Positions 1 through 7,254 of a stretch of DNA of 64,000 bases are shown piece by piece. The position numbers were made by a program, and so were the translations under genes. The stretch is from the NCBI GenBank assembly GCA_003576695.1, contig QOZQ01000010.1:186001-250000 (forward strand). The letters are read 5' to 3'. The DNA comes from Taklimakanibacter lacteus (lineage in GTDB: Bacteria; Pseudomonadota; Alphaproteobacteria; Rhizobiales; Aestuariivirgaceae). The notes under the pieces were generated by a model. That model made no database searches and was not told the origin of the DNA. It saw nothing but the letters and a program-made list of their open reading frames with translations. Each line of letters begins with the position of its first letter. The first letter of the stretch is position 1.

Positions 1-606
1 CTCCATGTTCTTCTGGGCATTGTCCGGCTTCCAGCCATCCGTGAAGGTCTCGCACACATTCTTGATCTTCCCGGAATCCAGAGCAGCCTTGAGAACTTCC
101 GTGATGCCCTGGAAGAGGAAGGTGGCGTTCGGATCGCCCTTGTCGCCCTTGATGAAGGCATAGTTGCCTTCGGGCTTGGCGTCCTGGATCACTTTGGCCA
201 TCAGCCGCCCGACGCCCACATTGTCGAAGGTGACATAGAGGGCGTTCGGATCCTCGACCAGCACGTCATAGGAGAGCATTTTCACGCCCGCATCGCTTGC
301 GGCCTTGAAGGACGGCAGGATCGCGTCTGAATCGAAGGCGACGACGAGAATGACATCGACTTTCTGGGTGATGAGCCCCTCGATATCAGCAGCCTGTTTC
401 TGGGCTGAACCCTGGGCGTCGGTGGAGACGAACTTGTCGCCGGCCGCCTCGACGACCGCCTTGATCGCAGCCTCGTCGGTCTTCCACCGCTCTTCCTGGA
501 AGGTCTTCCAGGAAACGGCTATGGTCTTGCCGGCGGCCATGGCCGGAAGCGGCGACAGGCCGAGCAGCAAAGCGCCGACTGCAGCGGCCAGAAATCTGGT
601 CTTCAT
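1..606 (-). CDS. xylF: Xylose-type sugar ABC transporter substrate-binding protein (5' part; cut by window edge)
   Basis: Only the N-terminal 202 codons are in the window; the gene runs leftward off base 1. The product starts with a clear Sec signal peptide (about residues 1-25, basic MKTR, hydrophobic core, cleavage after AMAA). The mature part reads as a periplasmic-binding-protein type I fold: KTIAVSWKTFQEERWKTDE, then a segment with AQKQAADIEGLITQKVDVILV and SYDVLVEDPNALYVTFDNVGVG. The last resembles the D-xylose binding protein XylF, where the mature protein captures sugar in the periplasm for an ABC importer. The start ATG at 606-604 is preceded by a good ribosome site (GGGAGGA). The permease and ATPase genes would lie left of the window. 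Another pentose or hexose as ligand is possible. Confidence 0.75.
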   Translation of the reverse strand, partial: MKTRFLAAAVGALLLGLSPLPAMAAGKTIAVSWKTFQEERWKTDEAAIKAVVEAAGDKFVSTDAQGSAQKQAADIEGLITQKVDVILVVAFDSDAILPSFKAASDAGVKMLSYDVLVEDPNALYVTFDNVGVGRLMAKVIQDAKPEGNYAFIKGDKGDPNATFLFQGITEVLKAALDSGKIKNVCETFTDGWKPDNAQKNME

Positions 607-853
607 ATTATCCTCCCTGTGCTCCGTAGCGCGCCTCACTCTTCCGGTGCTTAAGCCGGATTACGGATCCATTGCATGGACTGTATCGACTTCAATCGGC
701 GGCAAAAAAATGTTGCGACAATCGCGCATTCAAGTCAACTGAACGCTCCCGACTTTCCCGCGACCAGGTATTGTGTCCAGGAAGCGCCGCCGGGCTTGAT
801 CCCGAAGGCCTATGGTTACTATCCTGTCCGGGCAGGCAACACGGACACCATCC
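607..853. other. Divergent intergenic region
   Basis: About 250 bases separate the leftward binding-protein gene from the rightward haloperoxidase-like gene. Both must be transcribed from here. I see no convincing -35/-10 pair, no terminator-like hairpin and no repeat. Confidence 0.4.
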
Positions 854-2179
854 ATGGGCGCGCTCCACAGGCTTACTTTGCTTGTCTTTCTGGTTCTGTT
901 CGCCGTCGGGGCGCCGGCGGGTGCGGCCGCTGCGGAGCCGGAGGCTCGACGCGCCGAACAGGCGCTGACCGCCTGGTACAGGCTTTCTCTTGCTCTGGTG
1001 CGGCACACGCCGACCTATTCGCCGCCGGTGGCCAGCCGGACTTTGGCCTATATGGGGGTGGCGTCTTTTGAAAGTGTGGCGAGCGGTGACGAGAATATGC
1101 AGTCGCTGGCCGGCCAGTTGAACGGCCTGCGCCCGCTGCCGGAGCGCAATGCGGGGGGGACCTATGACGGCGCGGTGGTGATCAATGCCGCATTGTCATC
1201 GGTAGTGCGCGATCTGTTTCAGAATACCGGTCCGACTGGTCAACGTGTCATCGCGCTTCAGGACGCCAAGTTGCACAAGCTGGTCGCGGAGGGCTTGCCC
1301 CGCGATGTCGTCGCGCGCAGCGAGGACTATGGACGGCAGATTGCAACGCATGTGCTCTCCTGGTCGCGTGACGATGGCGGTGCCGTCGTCGAGAACATGG
1401 GATTTCCCTATGAATACGAGCTCGCAGCGGGCCCGGCGCGCTGGGTGCCGACCAGTCTGATCTCACAGCAGCAGTTGCCACTGCTGCCGAAATGGGGAGC
1501 CAATCGCACCTTCGCGATGCCCACCGGCAAGTCTTGCGGCCTAGCCGCACCGCCGGAATACAGCGAGGACAAGGCGTCGCCCTTTTATGCCGAGGCGTTG
1601 GAGGTCTATCAGACCGGCAAAACCCTGAGCCCGGAGCAGCGCGCTGTTGCACGCTTCTGGTCGGACGACCCGATGCTGTCGCCCACTCCTCCCGGTCACT
1701 GGATTTCGATCGCGCTTCAGATCATCGACCAGGACAAGCCCGATCTTGCGAAAAGCGTCGATGTGCTGGCGCGTCTCGGCATCGTGCTGGCCGACGCTTT
1801 CATCGGGTGCTGGGAGACCAAGTTCCACTACGATTTGCTGCGGCCGGTGACCTATATTCACCGGATGATTGATCCGAAATGGGAAACGCTGCTCATCACG
1901 CCACCTTTTCCCGAATATCCGAGCGGCCACAGCACCCAATCGGCTGCTGCCGCCGCCGTTCTGACCGATATCTTCGGCGAGGATTTCGCCTTCGAAGACA
2001 GGACGCGTGAAGGCGATGGCCTGAAGCCCCGCCGCTTTGCCAGCTTCTGGGCCGCCGCCGATGAAGCCGCCATATCGCGGCTGCTCGGCGGCATACATTT
2101 CCGTTCCGCCATCGAGCGCGGTCTGCAGCAGGGGCGGTGCATCGGCGAATACACGAACGCGCTGCGCACGAGGAGATAG
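854..2179 (+). CDS. Secreted vanadium-dependent haloperoxidase-like / PAP2-type phosphatase
   Basis: 441 residues from the ATG at 854, chosen because it opens directly with a signal peptide (MGALHRLTLLVFLVLF..., cleavage near residue 25); an in-frame ATG at 812 would put 14 polar residues in front. The full vanadate/phosphate-binding signature is visible: KFHYDLLRP (K323, R330), PEYPSGHS (PSGH 356-359) and SRLLGGIH (R409, H415). This is the active-site set of vanadium chloroperoxidases and type 2 phosphatidic acid phosphatases. The Asp usually four residues after the last His is Ala (HFRSA). By family the protein either oxidises halides with peroxide or hydrolyses phosphate esters; sequence alone does not decide. 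It is followed after 3 bases by an FG-GAP/ASPIC gene, so both are probably co-expressed and exported. Confidence 0.8.
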   Translation: MGALHRLTLLVFLVLFAVGAPAGAAAAEPEARRAEQALTAWYRLSLALVRHTPTYSPPVASRTLAYMGVASFESVASGDENMQSLAGQLNGLRPLPERNAGGTYDGAVVINAALSSVVRDLFQNTGPTGQRVIALQDAKLHKLVAEGLPRDVVARSEDYGRQIATHVLSWSRDDGGAVVENMGFPYEYELAAGPARWVPTSLISQQQLPLLPKWGANRTFAMPTGKSCGLAAPPEYSEDKASPFYAEALEVYQTGKTLSPEQRAVARFWSDDPMLSPTPPGHWISIALQIIDQDKPDLAKSVDVLARLGIVLADAFIGCWETKFHYDLLRPVTYIHRMIDPKWETLLITPPFPEYPSGHSTQSAAAAAVLTDIFGEDFAFEDRTREGDGLKPRRFASFWAAADEAAISRLLGGIHFRSAIERGLQQGRCIGEYTNALRTRR

Positions 2180-2182
2180 GGC

Positions 2183-3799
2183 ATGCATTGGCTATTGCCG
2201 GGAATCACGGCCTTCGTCTGGGGATTTGCCGGCCTCGCCCAAGCTTGCCTTGCCGAGCCTTCGCTCGTCGTGCCGCGTTTTATCGATGAGACAAGGAGCG
2301 CGGGGATAGACAGCGTCTATTCGGGCGAATGGGAATACATGGTCGGCGGTGGTGTTGCTGCCTTCGACTGCAGCGGGGATGGTTTTCCCGACCTGCTGCT
2401 GAGCGGCGGCTCTTCACCCGCCCGGTTCTACCGCAATGCGAGCGCCCGGGGCGGCGCCTTGCGGTTCACGATGCAGCCGAGCGGCCTCGAGCTGGACAAG
2501 GTGATCGGCACCTATCCGGTCGATATCGATGGCGACGGGATCACCGATCTGGCGCTGCTGCGGGTTGGCGAGAACGTGGTGATGCGTGGACTCGGCGATT
2601 GCCGGTTCGAGCGGGCCAATGAAGCCTGGGGTTTCGATGGCGGGGATGCCTGGTCGGCGGCTTTTGCCGCCACCTGGGAGAGGGGTGCCGGCTGGCCGAC
2701 ACTGGCGATCGGCAATTATGTCGACCGCGCCAGGGAGATGGAGCCCTGGGGCTCCTGCACCGACAACTGGCTGCACCGGCCGTTCGTGACGGACGGCCGG
2801 AGCATGCGCAAATTCGCAAACCCGATCCCCTTGAAGCCAAGCTTCTGCGCGCTTTCGATGTTGTTCACCGACTGGAACCGGTCCGGCACGCCGGCGCTGC
2901 GCGTCTCCAATGATCGCGAATATTACGAGGGCGGGCAGGAGCAGCTTTGGCGGATCGAACCCGGCAAGCCGCCCAGCCTCTATACCGATGCCGACGGTTG
3001 GAAGCTCCTGCGCATATGGGGCATGGGCATTGCGAGCCAGGACATAGACGGCGACGGTTACCCCGACTATTTCCTCACCAGCATGGCCGACAACAAGTTG
3101 CAGACGCTCACCAGCCCGCCACAAGACGGACCGGCGAGGCCCGACTACAAGGATGTCGCCTTTGCCAAAGGCGTGACTGCGCACCGGCCGTATTCCGGCG
3201 GCGACTTGCGGCCGAGCACCGCCTGGCACGCGCAATTCGAAGACGTGAACAATGATGGCCTGGCCGACCTGTTCATTGCCAAGGGCAATGTCGCGGCCAT
3301 GCCGGATTTCGCAGCGAAGGATCCCAATAATCTTCTGCTGCAGCTTCCGGATGGCAAGTTCCAGGAAGCGGGCGATGCGGCCGGCATTGCAAGTGTCGCT
3401 GTCGCGCGTGGCGCCGCGGTCGTCGATTTGAATCTCGACGGACTCGTTGATCTGGTCGTGGTCAACCGCTGGCAGACGGCCGAGCTGTGGCGCAACACGA
3501 CGAGCGATGCCGGTCACTGGATCGAAGTTCGGCTCAGCCAGGAAGGGTCAAATCGCGATGCGATAGGCGCCTGGGTCGAGGTGCGCTGCGGCGATGCCGT
3601 CACGCGCCGCGAGATCACGGTCGGGGGCGGCCATGCGAGCGGTGAGCTGGGCTGGCGGCATTTCGGTCTGGGGGAGGGCGCCCAGGCGGAGATGCGCGTC
3701 ACCTGGCCGGATGGCGCAATCGGCGAATGGGAGCCGCTCAACGGCAACGCGTTCTATATAGTTGAGCGCGGCAAGCCAGCCCGCCAGTGGTCGCCGTGA
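2183..3799 (+). CDS. Secreted FG-GAP/VCBS repeat protein with C-terminal ASPIC/UnbV domain
   Basis: 538 residues with a signal peptide (about 1-22, ending ACLA). At least five Ca-binding-like FG-GAP blades are visible: DCSGDGFPDLLL (about residue 62), DIDGDGITDLAL (113), DIDGDGYPDYFL (286), DVNNDGLADLFI (353) and DLNLDGLVDLVV (414), which suggests a beta-propeller. The end (about 455-530, GAWVEVRCGDAV ... VTWPDGAIGEWE) is an ASPIC/UnbV domain, as in CRTAC1-like proteins. No enzymatic motif was seen; a binding or scaffold role outside the cytoplasmic membrane is inferred. It starts 3 bases after the haloperoxidase-like gene and its stop overlaps the start of the M24 gene, so the three form one operon. 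Confidence 0.82.
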   Translation: MHWLLPGITAFVWGFAGLAQACLAEPSLVVPRFIDETRSAGIDSVYSGEWEYMVGGGVAAFDCSGDGFPDLLLSGGSSPARFYRNASARGGALRFTMQPSGLELDKVIGTYPVDIDGDGITDLALLRVGENVVMRGLGDCRFERANEAWGFDGGDAWSAAFAATWERGAGWPTLAIGNYVDRAREMEPWGSCTDNWLHRPFVTDGRSMRKFANPIPLKPSFCALSMLFTDWNRSGTPALRVSNDREYYEGGQEQLWRIEPGKPPSLYTDADGWKLLRIWGMGIASQDIDGDGYPDYFLTSMADNKLQTLTSPPQDGPARPDYKDVAFAKGVTAHRPYSGGDLRPSTAWHAQFEDVNNDGLADLFIAKGNVAAMPDFAAKDPNNLLLQLPDGKFQEAGDAAGIASVAVARGAAVVDLNLDGLVDLVVVNRWQTAELWRNTTSDAGHWIEVRLSQEGSNRDAIGAWVEVRCGDAVTRREITVGGGHASGELGWRHFGLGEGAQAEMRVTWPDGAIGEWEPLNGNAFYIVERGKPARQWSP

Positions 3800-5163
3800 C
3801 TTCAAGCCGGCTGAGGGGCATCGCCCTTCCGGATTTCGGCCTGCCGGGCGAGCCACCGCGGATACCGCCATCGACCTATGAGCGGCGCTGCCGCAACGCC
3901 TACAAGACGGCCGGCGCCAAGTGGCTCGTCGTCTATGGCGATCGCGAGCACTTCGCCAATATCATGTTCCTGACCGGCTTCGACCCGCGCTTCGAGGAGG
4001 CCTTGCTGGTGCTGGGTCCCGGCGAGCGCCGCATCATCATCGCCGGCAATGAATGTGTCGGCTATGCCGGGCTCGCGCAGCTGCCGGCTGTCGAAATTGT
4101 GCTGGCCCAGTCCTTCGGCCTCATGGGCCAGGATCGCAGCCGCGCTCCGCGTCTTTTGGATGTTCTGAAGCAGGCCGGGATCGGGGCCGGCGACAGCATC
4201 GCGCTGGCGGGATGGAAATATCTCGAGCCCGGGGAATGGACGGGCGCCCTGCCGACATTCTTCGTGCCGTCCTTCATCGTCGACGTCCTGCGCGCCATCG
4301 CCGGGGATGCCGAGGCGGTCAGCGACGCGACCCCGGTCCTCATGCATCCGATCGAAGGTCTGCGCGCCATCGCCGATGCCGATCAGATCGCCTTGCACGA
4401 ATGGGCGGGGTCACGCGCCTCGGCGGCGCTCTGGCACATTCTGTCGGCGGCGAAGGTCGGTGACAGCGAATACACGGCCGTGTCGCGGATGAGCTACGAA
4501 GGCGAGCCCTTCAATGTGCATCTGATGCTGGCGAGCGGCGATGCGGCTTCGCCGGTCATGGGCTTGCGCAGCCCAAGCGCCCGCATGCTGAGATACGGCG
4601 ACGGCATTGTCGGCGCCATCGGTCTGTGGGGCGGGCTGTCGGCGCGTGGTGGCTTGCTCTGCGATCACGATGACGGCTTCCTGAAGATTGCCGTCGCTTA
4701 TTTCGAAGGTCTCATGGCTTGGTACGAGACGGCCGATATCGGGACGCGCGGAGGCAGGATTTTCGAGGCGGTTACCGAGACATTGGCGCGCGGCGGCTTG
4801 CGCTCGTCGCTCAATCCCGGCCATCTCACAAGCTTCGATGAGTGGCTGCACAGCCCGATCCAGCCTGGCTATGCCGGCGAGATCAGCTCGGGCATGCCAT
4901 TCCAGGTCGACATCATCCCCGCGCCGATGCGCGCCGGTCATGCGCTGAACTGCGAAGATCCCGTGGTCTTTGCCGATCAGGCCCTGCGCGCGGACATTGC
5001 CGCGAGGCACCCGGCGGCGGCGCAGCGCATCGCCGCGCGCCGCGCCTTCGTGCGAGACGCCCTCGGCATCGACCTCAAGGAGACGATTTTGCCCTTGTCG
5101 TCGACGCCGCTCTGCCTGGCGCCCTTCTGGCTCAAGCCCAATCTGCTGCTGGCGCGGAATTGA
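3787..5163 (+). CDS. M24 (creatinase/aminopeptidase P fold) protein, probably lacking metal ligands
   Basis: 458 residues from a GTG at 3787; a GTG at 3796 giving a GTGA overlap with the upstream stop is an equally likely start. An N-terminal creatinase-like domain (about 30-190) precedes a pita-bread domain (about 205-440). In active M24 enzymes two Asp ligands sit in a GD-x-V-x(2)-D ... GD-x-TR block. Here the matching stretch (about 269-291, RYGDGIVGAIGL..ARGGLL) has Ala and Gly at both positions. The later ligand positions look partly kept: GHLTSF (His346), a Val-Asp375 where Glu is usual, and Glu390 in NCEDPVVF. It is therefore probably not a normal Xaa-Pro peptidase; a different chemistry or a non-catalytic role is inferred. 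It is the last gene of the three-gene operon. Confidence 0.7.
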   Translation: MVAVTSSRLRGIALPDFGLPGEPPRIPPSTYERRCRNAYKTAGAKWLVVYGDREHFANIMFLTGFDPRFEEALLVLGPGERRIIIAGNECVGYAGLAQLPAVEIVLAQSFGLMGQDRSRAPRLLDVLKQAGIGAGDSIALAGWKYLEPGEWTGALPTFFVPSFIVDVLRAIAGDAEAVSDATPVLMHPIEGLRAIADADQIALHEWAGSRASAALWHILSAAKVGDSEYTAVSRMSYEGEPFNVHLMLASGDAASPVMGLRSPSARMLRYGDGIVGAIGLWGGLSARGGLLCDHDDGFLKIAVAYFEGLMAWYETADIGTRGGRIFEAVTETLARGGLRSSLNPGHLTSFDEWLHSPIQPGYAGEISSGMPFQVDIIPAPMRAGHALNCEDPVVFADQALRADIAARHPAAAQRIAARRAFVRDALGIDLKETILPLSSTPLCLAPFWLKPNLLLARN

Positions 5164-5165
5164 CA

Positions 5166-5489
5166 GAGCTTGCGGTCAATAACGCAGGCAAACCCCCAGG
5201 GGGTGCCGTCGAGATGGCAGAGGTCGCCCATCATGGAATGCTCGGCCGCCTGGTCGGGCCCGAAATCGACCCGGACGCGCGTCGCGGCATCGGGTTTGAT
5301 GACGAGGTCGCCGAACGGACCCCAGGGGCTGGGCGCGATCGGCCCAAAGCCCGAGATCATGATGTTGGTCGGGGTCCAACCGATGCCTTTGATCAGCCTT
5401 TGGGGGAGGTCCGAAGCTGGAAAACCCTTGCCGCGAATCTGCCCGGCGAAATCGCTGGCGCACAGCATGACGATCTCGTCGCACGTCAT
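5166..5489 (-). pseudogene. Truncated glutamine synthetase-like gene (N-terminal fragment only)
   Basis: Reading leftward from an ATG at 5489, about 108 residues match the N-terminal beta-Grasp region and start of the catalytic domain of GlnA-like enzymes: DFAGQIRGKGFPASDL, then GWTPTNIMISGFGPIAPS, PWGPFGDLVIKPD and DLCHLDGTPW. Similarity stops near base 5166, beside the stop of the converging M24 gene. Beyond that the frame stays open only as antisense of the M24 gene and no longer resembles the family. More than three quarters of the usual 430-470 residues, including the ATP and glutamate sites, are missing. It is read as a deletion remnant of a gamma-glutamyl ligase/glutamine synthetase paralogue. 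Confidence 0.7.
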
Positions 5490-5629
5490 TTCTCCGTCTG
5501 AATCAAAGTCTTAGTGGCGTGATCTGCAGTTGCCGGAAGCGGTTCCGGCCACTATTAAACCAAACTCGTCGGCCAATAGGAAGCAAAGCGGCGCTGGTCC
5601 GGCGGCAAGGTCGGTTTCCCGGGCAGGGC

Positions 5630-5658
5630 TTGCATTTAGGGCTGGTTGCGCCTAAAAG
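5630..5658 (+). promoter_or_regulatory. Predicted sigma70-type promoter of rpoZ
   Basis: TTGCAT (5630-5635), a 17-base spacer and TAAAAG (5653-5658), with the predicted start point about 35 bases before the rpoZ ATG. The bamA promoter at 38341 has nearly the same boxes. Confidence 0.5.
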
Positions 5659-5698
5659 GCCGGCCATCCCGACCCATATCAAGGATTGAACGAGCCCC

Positions 5699-6109
5699 AT
5701 GGCGCGCGTCACTGTAGAAGATTGCATCGACAAGCTCCCCAACCGGTTTGAGCTGGTCCTTTTGTCCGCCCATCGTGCGCGGATGATTTCGCAAGGCGCT
5801 CCGCTCTCCGTCGATCGCGACAACGACAAGAATCCCGTCGTCGCCCTGCGCGAGATCGCCGACGAGACGGTGAATACCGACGATCTGCGTGAGGAATATA
5901 TCCACGCCATGCAGAAGCATGTCGAGGTGGACGAGCCCGAGCAGAGCGAAGTCCCGCTCATCCAGCAGTCGGGCGACATGTCTGTCATCAACGACCAGCC
6001 GGAAGCCGATCAGGCCGACATGGAACGCATGACCGAAGAGGAATTGCTGCGCGGCCTTGAAGGGCTTCCCCCTGCAGAAAGCCCCGGCAGCCAGCGTAAC
6101 GGCTACTGA
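5699..6109 (+). CDS. rpoZ: DNA-directed RNA polymerase omega subunit
   Basis: 136 residues. The N-terminal half ([21 protein letters not shown] ... [19 protein letters not shown]) is the canonical omega fold that helps assemble and stabilise the beta-prime subunit and takes part in the ppGpp response. The acidic C-terminal tail (about 75-136, ending GSQRNGY) is the long form usual in Hyphomicrobiales. In relatives rpoZ lies directly before the rel/spoT gene; here a phosphatase gene on the other strand separates them. Confidence 0.95.
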   Translation: MARVTVEDCIDKLPNRFELVLLSAHRARMISQGAPLSVDRDNDKNPVVALREIADETVNTDDLREEYIHAMQKHVEVDEPEQSEVPLIQQSGDMSVINDQPEADQADMERMTEEELLRGLEGLPPAESPGSQRNGY

Positions 6110-6118
6110 GGCGGGCGC

Positions 6119-6162
6119 GCGGGATGCGAAAAGTGGGTACCGGCTTTTCGCGCCAATCCCGC
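6119..6162. repeat. Palindromic intergenic repeat, copy 1
   Basis: A 44-base imperfect palindrome: outer arms GCGGGAT/ATCCCGC and inner arms GCGAAAAG/CTTTTCGC around GTGGGTACCGG. The core GAAAAGTGG..ACCGG.TTTTCG recurs at 7117-7161. This type of element is widespread between genes in rhizobia (RIME/RPE-like). It also could act as the rpoZ terminator hairpin, though no T-run follows. Confidence 0.65.
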
Positions 6163-6225
6163 GCCAATATCAGCTCCCGATCACGTTCATGAGCTTGGTT
6201 CGTAAAGATCCAAACTCGACATGAT

Positions 6226-7083
6226 CTAGGGGCCGCTCCAGGCTTTCATCGCATCGATCTTCTTTTGGCGCTGCTCTTCGGGCGGCGTCTTGAAGTCATG
6301 GCCGTAAGCGGCCGATTCCCATGAGCCATAGGTCGGGTTGGGAATGGCGATCCAGTCCTTGCCCCAGTGCTGGGCATTGTCGTCGAACACCCTCTGGCGT
6401 TCCTCGACTGAGCCCTTATAGGCGTCGGTGAAGTCGCCGAGATTGTCGCCGACCAGCAGCAGGATGCGGTAATCTCTGGCGATGAAGGCGCGCCGCGTGC
6501 TCTTGGCCGAGCCCCAGTCCTCCTGTTCCTTGGCGGTGAGGATGGTATCGACATTGTCGCCCATCGCGAAGCCGAGCTCCTTGAGCCGTTCGGCGGTCGC
6601 AGGTTCCTCTTCCTTGGTCCGGTTGGTGACGTAGAAGACCTTGGCGCCCCTGGACGCCGCATATCGGGTGAAATCGGAAGCGCCGGGTATGGCGAAGTCT
6701 ATCTTCGCGTTCACATAGGGTGTCCAGGTCTTGGGATTGAAGGACGTTCCGGCTTTTACATTCCATGCCTGGTATTGCGAGGTGTTGAGCACAGTGTCGT
6801 CGACATCGAGGACCACCGCCGGCGGCTTATTGGCGAAATCGCCGGTCTGGACGGCCGGATCGGCGGTTCGGCTCCTGTCGGCAAGCGCCTCGTCGAAGCG
6901 GATGCGGGCCAGCGCATAGGCTTGCACCATCGTCGCCTTGGCTTCGACCGCGGTCTGGTCCCACAGAACCGCATTGAGATTGTCGTTGGCGGCAGGCCCC
7001 TTGGCCTCATCCGGCGGCAGATCGGCGGCGATTGCCGGCAAGCTCGCCGTCAGGAAGAGAAATGTTGCTGCATATTTCATCAC
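6226..7083 (-). CDS. HAD-superfamily acid phosphatase, class B / lipoprotein e(P4) family
   Basis: 285 residues with a signal peptide (about 1-20, ending AIAA; no lipobox Cys, so soluble periplasmic rather than a lipoprotein). The catalytic HAD motif I VVLDVDDTVLN gives nucleophile D93 and D95, as in the e(P4) and AphA families, which use four Asp and Mg2+. Motif II is in the VFYVTNRTKEEE segment and motif III/IV near LLVGDNLGDFTD. The expected role is hydrolysis of phosphomonoesters or 5'-nucleotides in the periplasm. Two adjacent ATGs follow a good ribosome site (GAGGAT); either may be used. The gene sits opposite in strand between rpoZ and rel, flanked by the two palindromic repeats, suggesting an insertion into the conserved order. 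Confidence 0.85.
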   Translation of the reverse strand: MMKYAATFLFLTASLPAIAADLPPDEAKGPAANDNLNAVLWDQTAVEAKATMVQAYALARIRFDEALADRSRTADPAVQTGDFANKPPAVVLDVDDTVLNTSQYQAWNVKAGTSFNPKTWTPYVNAKIDFAIPGASDFTRYAASRGAKVFYVTNRTKEEEPATAERLKELGFAMGDNVDTILTAKEQEDWGSAKSTRRAFIARDYRILLLVGDNLGDFTDAYKGSVEERQRVFDDNAQHWGKDWIAIPNPTYGSWESAAYGHDFKTPPEEQRQKKIDAMKAWSGP

Positions 7084-7116
7084 GATCCTCCTCAGCCACA
7101 GACCTGAAAATTCTAA

Positions 7117-7161
7117 GCATCGGACCGAAAAGTGTGAAGCGGTTTTCGGGCGATCCGATGC
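7117..7161. repeat. Palindromic intergenic repeat, copy 2
   Basis: A 45-base palindrome with outer arms GCATCGGA/TCCGATGC and inner arms CCGAAAA/TTTTCGG. It shares its core with the copy at 6119-6162 and lies just upstream of the phosphatase start on the opposite side of that gene. Confidence 0.7.
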
Positions 7162-7254
7162 GCAAATAAAGAGGCAGACCTGCCTTCCACAATCGGCCGA
7201 GCCCTCGCTTTAAGCTTTTTTTCCGTTACTATTGAGGGAATTTGCGAGCGAAGA

